From Paralichthys olivaceus (Eukaryota; Chordata; Actinopteri; Pleuronectiformes; Paralichthyidae): a stretch of 64,000 nt of DNA. A program made the position numbers and the translations under genes. Shown in pieces: positions 59,788 through 64,000 of this stretch. The stretch's first letter is position 1, and every line of letters begins with the position of its first letter. Location: NCBI RefSeq assembly GCF_024713975.1, contig NC_091103.1, positions 7,753,501 through 7,817,500 of the forward strand. Reading direction: 5' to 3'. Below the pieces are notes generated by a model, which searched no databases, was not told where the DNA came from, and saw only the letters and a list, made by a program, of their open reading frames with translations.

Positions 59788-59853
<66 letters not shown>
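59788..59853. repeat. (GT)n microsatellite
   Basis: About 33 uninterrupted GT units between slc6a4 and blmh. Confidence 0.95.
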
Positions 59854-59856
<3 letters not shown>

Positions 59857-60169
59857 GAGTTGTTAGAGAGATAAGACATAAAAGAGGTTAGTCCGGATAC
59901 AGACAGACCCAGTTCCCACCATTAATAATAACATTACATTATAATCACTGTGTCCCCTCTCTTCCTCAACACACACAGACACACACAGACAGATACACCC
60001 ACACACAGAGACACACACAGACATGCAGACACACACACACACAGGGCCCAGTCTCTCCTCCTTGTTAAAAGCCAGTCTGTGTGTGAGTGTTGAACGTCAT
60101 TCCAATCAGCATCAGCTGAAGTACTAGGTTAATCCTCACTGCAGCACACACAAATCCACACAAGGAATG

Positions 60170-60187
60170 CACACACACACACCCACA

Positions 60188-60230
<43 letters not shown>
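60170..60230. repeat. (CA)n microsatellite
   Basis: A CA run with two early interruptions. Confidence 0.95.
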
Positions 60231-60232
<2 letters not shown>

Positions 60233-61269
60233 TTGGAAAAGGAAAGAAGGGAAGAAAATAAAGGAAGAGAATAATGAGACCAGGTGAGTAACGAACTGTC
60301 CTGCATGGTTCACCGGTGGGCTCCTGTCAAACACAAACAGCTGGACGAGGACACTATCACAAGACTGGTATTTTGATGACAGGACCTGTTCAACCAGGGC
60401 GGACGGGGTCAGGAGTTCACTCTACTGCTTTGTTCTGCATCTCATACGTAATTATATCCACATTAAGTCTTTGCAGGCAACCCTGGAGAGAGAGGCCACA
60501 CGTGAGAACAAGGGTTATGCAAGCTTTTTAGAAACTGCGATTATATAGTTTTAAACTTAAAAATGCACAGGTGACACCTTCACAAATGAAAGGTAGGGGT
60601 TCTAGCTGGTTCAGACTCATGGTCGGCTGTTCACCAACATCTGCCAATAAAATCACTGTCAGAAATTTAAAAAAAGACTGCAAACAATGTGAAACACTTA
60701 AATGCATATGAAGGACACTGATGTTATTATAGTCCTTTGTTTGTAATGCAGATGTGTGGTTATACATGATGTTTACACTGATGATAAGTGGATGTTGCTG
60801 GGTTCCACAAAGTAAGTAAGAACCCATTTTGCACTATTTATCCTGCAGGTGTACGTTTACTGTACCATTTAAAAGTAGCTGAAAAAACTAATTAGTGTGT
60901 ACATGTACACATGCAGTGACAGATACAGTGCGTCAATCTGAAAAAGGAAGTGGTCATGTCGGCGCTGACAAATCACAAATAACAAGACACAACACAACAC
61001 AACACAACGCATGACACAACAACTTAACATTGGTGTTCACAGATAATTAAAACATACCGAATAAATTGCCTTAAGAGAATTTAACAAACCTTAATGTATC
61101 CACAGATAAGCGTCAGTGATGAGTGTTAAAATAATTTTATATTTCTTTAAACTAAGTGAACAAAATGGCCACGTTGCACCAGAGAAACCTCCTCTGTCCT
61201 GATTGGCTACTAACGTCAAACGTTATATACACCTGCTATAAATAATCCTTGGAAGAACAATTACTTTTC

Positions 61270-61270
<1 letters not shown>

Positions 61271-61302
<32 letters not shown>

Positions 61303-61318
61303 AATATACATATATATA
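61271..61318. repeat. (AT)n-rich array
   Basis: TATA and ATACAT units, partly self-complementary. Confidence 0.9.
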
Positions 61319-63052
61319 ACTATTTATAATGTGTACATGACAGTAGGAAGTGCTGAGAGTAAACAGCAAGTTAATCAATTAATCAGCTAAAACCCAATAT
61401 TAACCTTTGTATGTGAAACTAGACTTGTAGACACATGTGTTAAATTTTAAAATGCAAATACAAAAACATTTATAGATGTAATGATTTTGTTAATGAGATC
61501 AGAACTGATTACTCATAATACTGTTATAATAATAAAAATAGTGAAATCCTGCATTAATCACAAACATTTACCATTTTTATCATCTCTGTTATTTAGCCCC
61601 ACTGGTGTCTATGCACACAGACCGCTTCATATTATAGTTTCTTTGTACTTAAATATCCAAAACCAGTTTATGGGAAATGCTTAATGGTTTTGCAGCCTTT
61701 GCATTGTGATAATCTTAATATATGTCTGTCCATCAATATTCACTTTAAAGCTGACTAAACACCATCACAAAGGCAAAGGAGAAGCAGTTCAATAAGGCAG
61801 AATCTCATGTTCCCCTCAAACATATTGTAAAAGCAGGGATTTGCCAGCTAAAGATTTACAATGTAGACCCTGCTTCTCTTAATTAAACACAGAGACTTGT
61901 AGTAAAACTTGTTGTGGCCTGTGATCTGTCAACGGACCAACAGTCGGCAGTTTAATCTCACCATCTCTAGCTTCTGTGGCAGGTGCACTTTGTAAAGCTT
62001 CTTACCCCCTATAACTCACGACTAGGTATCTGGGTTGTGTCTGAATCCTCTGAGGAGGCACAAGTCCATCTGCAACTATCTTGTACATATGTGGGGGAGG
62101 AAGATGGAGGTGAACTGGAAGAAAGCTGGAGATGAAGGTAAAGATAATAAGGAGTGCCAGGGTCAGAGGAGGCCAGGAGGGGAGGAGTTACTGCAGTGAT
62201 TATCATGAAGTTACTAGAAAAACAGTGAAAAAAGTTCCAATAACTAAACCTCATGGGACTAATGAGATGGTCCAGTGATGCTGGACACTTAACTGCAGAG
62301 AGGGAACTGTAATTCATTCAGCTGACAGGCAGACTGCTGGGAGGTCAGAGGTCGTCCTTGCCTTTGACAGTTGTGTTTGAAAGCAGGAAGATCACCTGGC
62401 ACAGCAATCCAGCTGTTGTGCAGAAATGAGTGAGTATTGTTTAGGAGTATACCATTTCCTGCTTTTAACATTCCTAGATACCCAATCAGGCGGGATACAG
62501 ACAGAGGGTGTAATAACAAATATGTGGATATGTGTGCATGCACCCACATCACTCGTTGGTACTCACAGACACCTACGCTGGTTGACCTTGTGTTGTTTGC
62601 AGTAAGAGGAAGTTACAGGAACATTGTGTGTTACAGGGAATTGTTTAAGTGTTATGCCAAGACAAGTAAATCATGGCTGTTTCGCCTGTGTCCAAAAGAT
62701 TAGCATGGTGAACAAGCCGTGAGCACAAGCATAACACACGAACATCAATCTAATCTGAAGGAATACAAATAAAACTGCAGCACATGCAGGAGAACCAGTG
62801 AAATGAAACTGCTGTGTCGGGAATCTTTTACATGACTGCAGTTAAATTCTTTGCCTGTTTGTGAAGCTGTCTTTATTAAGGGTGTTTGTGATGCAATAAA
62901 GCCACTCCATTTTGTTTTATGCAAATGTACAGATTCAGTTCATTGCATTTATTTCACCATCCCAGATAACCAGACACAGAAATGTAAGCCCCCGCTCTCC
63001 GGAATAAATAAACTGAAGACACAGGCAGTCCAGTAAAAAAGAAAACAAAATC

Positions 63053-63195
63053 TTTATTATTTTGTCTCAAAGAGGAGGCTGTTTTGGAAGGAGGAGTCGG
63101 GGAGGGCGGGGGAATGTTGGAAAGGTAAAAGCAGCCGAGGAAATAGGGCGGAGTCAAACAGACTGAGGTTGGGGCTAAAAACTTGATTTCTCTAG
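63053..63195 (-). other. blmh: blmh 3' UTR with polyadenylation signal
   Basis: A short 3' UTR ending near an AATAAA on the minus strand (plus-strand TTTATT, 63053-63058), 137 bp after the stop. This is a compact and convincing signal. Confidence 0.65.
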
Positions 63196-63344
63196 TTATG
63201 CCAGGGCTCCCATCGGGTCCCAGGCAGGAAGTACAATGGGCTCCTGTTGCATCACGTCCAGGACATCCGGGGACAGGAACCTCTTGTCTACCACCACCTC
63301 GTACACATACTCGGAGAACCAATCGTCTGTCATGATCAGGTAAC
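63196..63344 (-). CDS. blmh: Bleomycin hydrolase, last coding exon (partial gene)
   Basis: Papain-like cytosolic cysteine aminopeptidase that works as a hexamer. Only the final coding exon is in the window; the rest lies beyond 64000. It reads YLIMTDDWFSEYVYEVVVD, then KRFLSPDVLDVMQQEPIVLP, then AWDPMGALA and a stop (63198-63196). This segment matches the family C-terminus, including the catalytic-arm end AWDPMGALA. The acceptor is CTCTTCAG, and the exon starts with two bases of a Gly codon. The human protein has one more residue (Glu) after GALA, which is absent here. Confidence 0.95.
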
Positions 63345-64000
63345 CTGAAGAGAAAGACAATCGTTTGTTAAAGTTTGATTTGATTTGTTTTCCCCGACAC
63401 GATGGCAGCTGAATCATCATAGTTACATAAATCACTATTTCATGCTTGGGAAACACAATATAGCAAGCATTTATGCTAATGTGCCATGCTAGCTAACTTT
63501 TTAGAGCAGCTGCTTTTTTCCCCCACTGTGAAGTCTCTTAGAAAAAGGCCATAGTCTATATGAATATGTTCATTTGGGCTTTTAACTTTCAAACATTTTT
63601 TTTCCCTCGATTTCACATTTGTCACATCTTGTAGCTGAAATATTTCCGTTTCAAAAAATAGTCTATGCTATGAATTTATATCAGTTTTGCCAAAAATATG
63701 TCTACAGAAGATGTAAAGATGCATCTCATTGCTGAATGATATAAAACGGAGATAGGGACTATCATTGTTACTTTCTCCGCCTTTCACCCATCTTCTCCTT
63801 AAAGGATCTGCAGCCAGAACAAGTCATTGTTAACATGGATGCATCCTAAGAACTGGAAACCAGACTCCTAACCTAACCACAATTCATGTTTTATCCCTAA
63901 TCCTAACCAGGACCTCAGAAATGAGGTTGTGCCTCGTTGGAACCATCCTGGCATTGGGAAGATCCCTTGTCTCCCTATTGGGATGTGTGCAGGTCATTCA
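63345..64000 (-). other. blmh: blmh last intron (partial)
   Basis: Intron sequence up to the window edge. I see no further blmh exon. The last 160 bp are a minus-strand copy of a dispersed repeat also found near 35550. Confidence 0.6.
63845..63975 (-). repeat. Inverted copy of the 35553-35620 dispersed repeat
   Basis: Read on the minus strand it gives ATTTCTGAGGTCCTGGTTAG and ATGAATTGTGGTTAGGTTAG, aligning with the plus-strand block at 35553-35620. It lies in the last blmh intron. Confidence 0.75.

Larger units (their letters stand above)
55241..63052. other. Intergenic region between slc6a4 and blmh
   Basis: 7.8 kb with no recognised exon on either strand. It holds CA-rich runs near 55495-55515 and 59970-60050, microsatellites at 59788-59853 and 60170-60230, a SINE-like repeat at 57778-58008 and an AT array at 61271-61318. 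Confidence 0.6.

Overview
The window is nuclear DNA from a ray-finned fish, probably a percomorph teleost. The evidence is vertebrate intron-exon structure with GT/AG junctions, very abundant (GT)n/(CA)n microsatellites, several interspersed repeats I recognise as typical of teleost genomes, and three genes whose proteins are vertebrate orthologues. The species cannot be told from the sequence. There is no prokaryotic, plasmid or phage content, no CRISPR array, and I found no rRNA or tRNA gene.

Three genes lie in one row, all on the minus strand. (1) ssh2, a Slingshot cofilin phosphatase, runs from about 2650 (polyadenylation signal) to 32817 (first ATG). I resolved 15 coding exons that join in frame to 1,299 codons plus a stop. 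An alternative first coding exon at 20274-20401 has the same splice phase and gives a 1,306-residue isoform. (2) slc6a4, the serotonin transporter SERT, has 13 coding exons between 42467 and 52818, joining in frame to 675 residues. A noncoding first exon probably ends at 55060. (3) blmh, bleomycin hydrolase, contributes only its last coding exon (63196-63344) and 3' UTR. The order ssh2-slc6a4-blmh matches human 17q11.2, but EFCAB5 and NSRP1, which lie between SSH2 and SLC6A4 in human, are not seen here.

Layout: 1-2649 is intergenic and begins with a degraded teleost repeat. 2650-32817 is ssh2, whose large intron 2 (13923-30185) holds the alternative promoter and exon, a hAT element with a perfect 8-bp target duplication, a Tc1-like transposon remnant and a LINE-like tail. 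A piggyBac-like element sits in intron 5. 32818-40977 is intergenic and rich in microsatellites. 40978-42466 is the likely slc6a4 3' UTR, 42467-52818 its coding exons, and 52819-55060 and beyond its 5' region. 55061-63052 is intergenic with a SINE-like repeat. 63053-64000 is the 3' end of blmh.

The three genes do unrelated work (actin dynamics, serotonin re-uptake, cysteine peptidase) and share only conserved neighbourhood. I found no new multi-gene system. The observations most worth checking are the ssh2 internal promoter with a hAT insertion just upstream, the blmh C-terminus that lacks the usual final residue, the long acidic N-terminus of SERT, a perfect 20-bp-arm hairpin in a slc6a4 intron, and G-quadruplex motifs near the slc6a4 start and in ssh2 intron 1.
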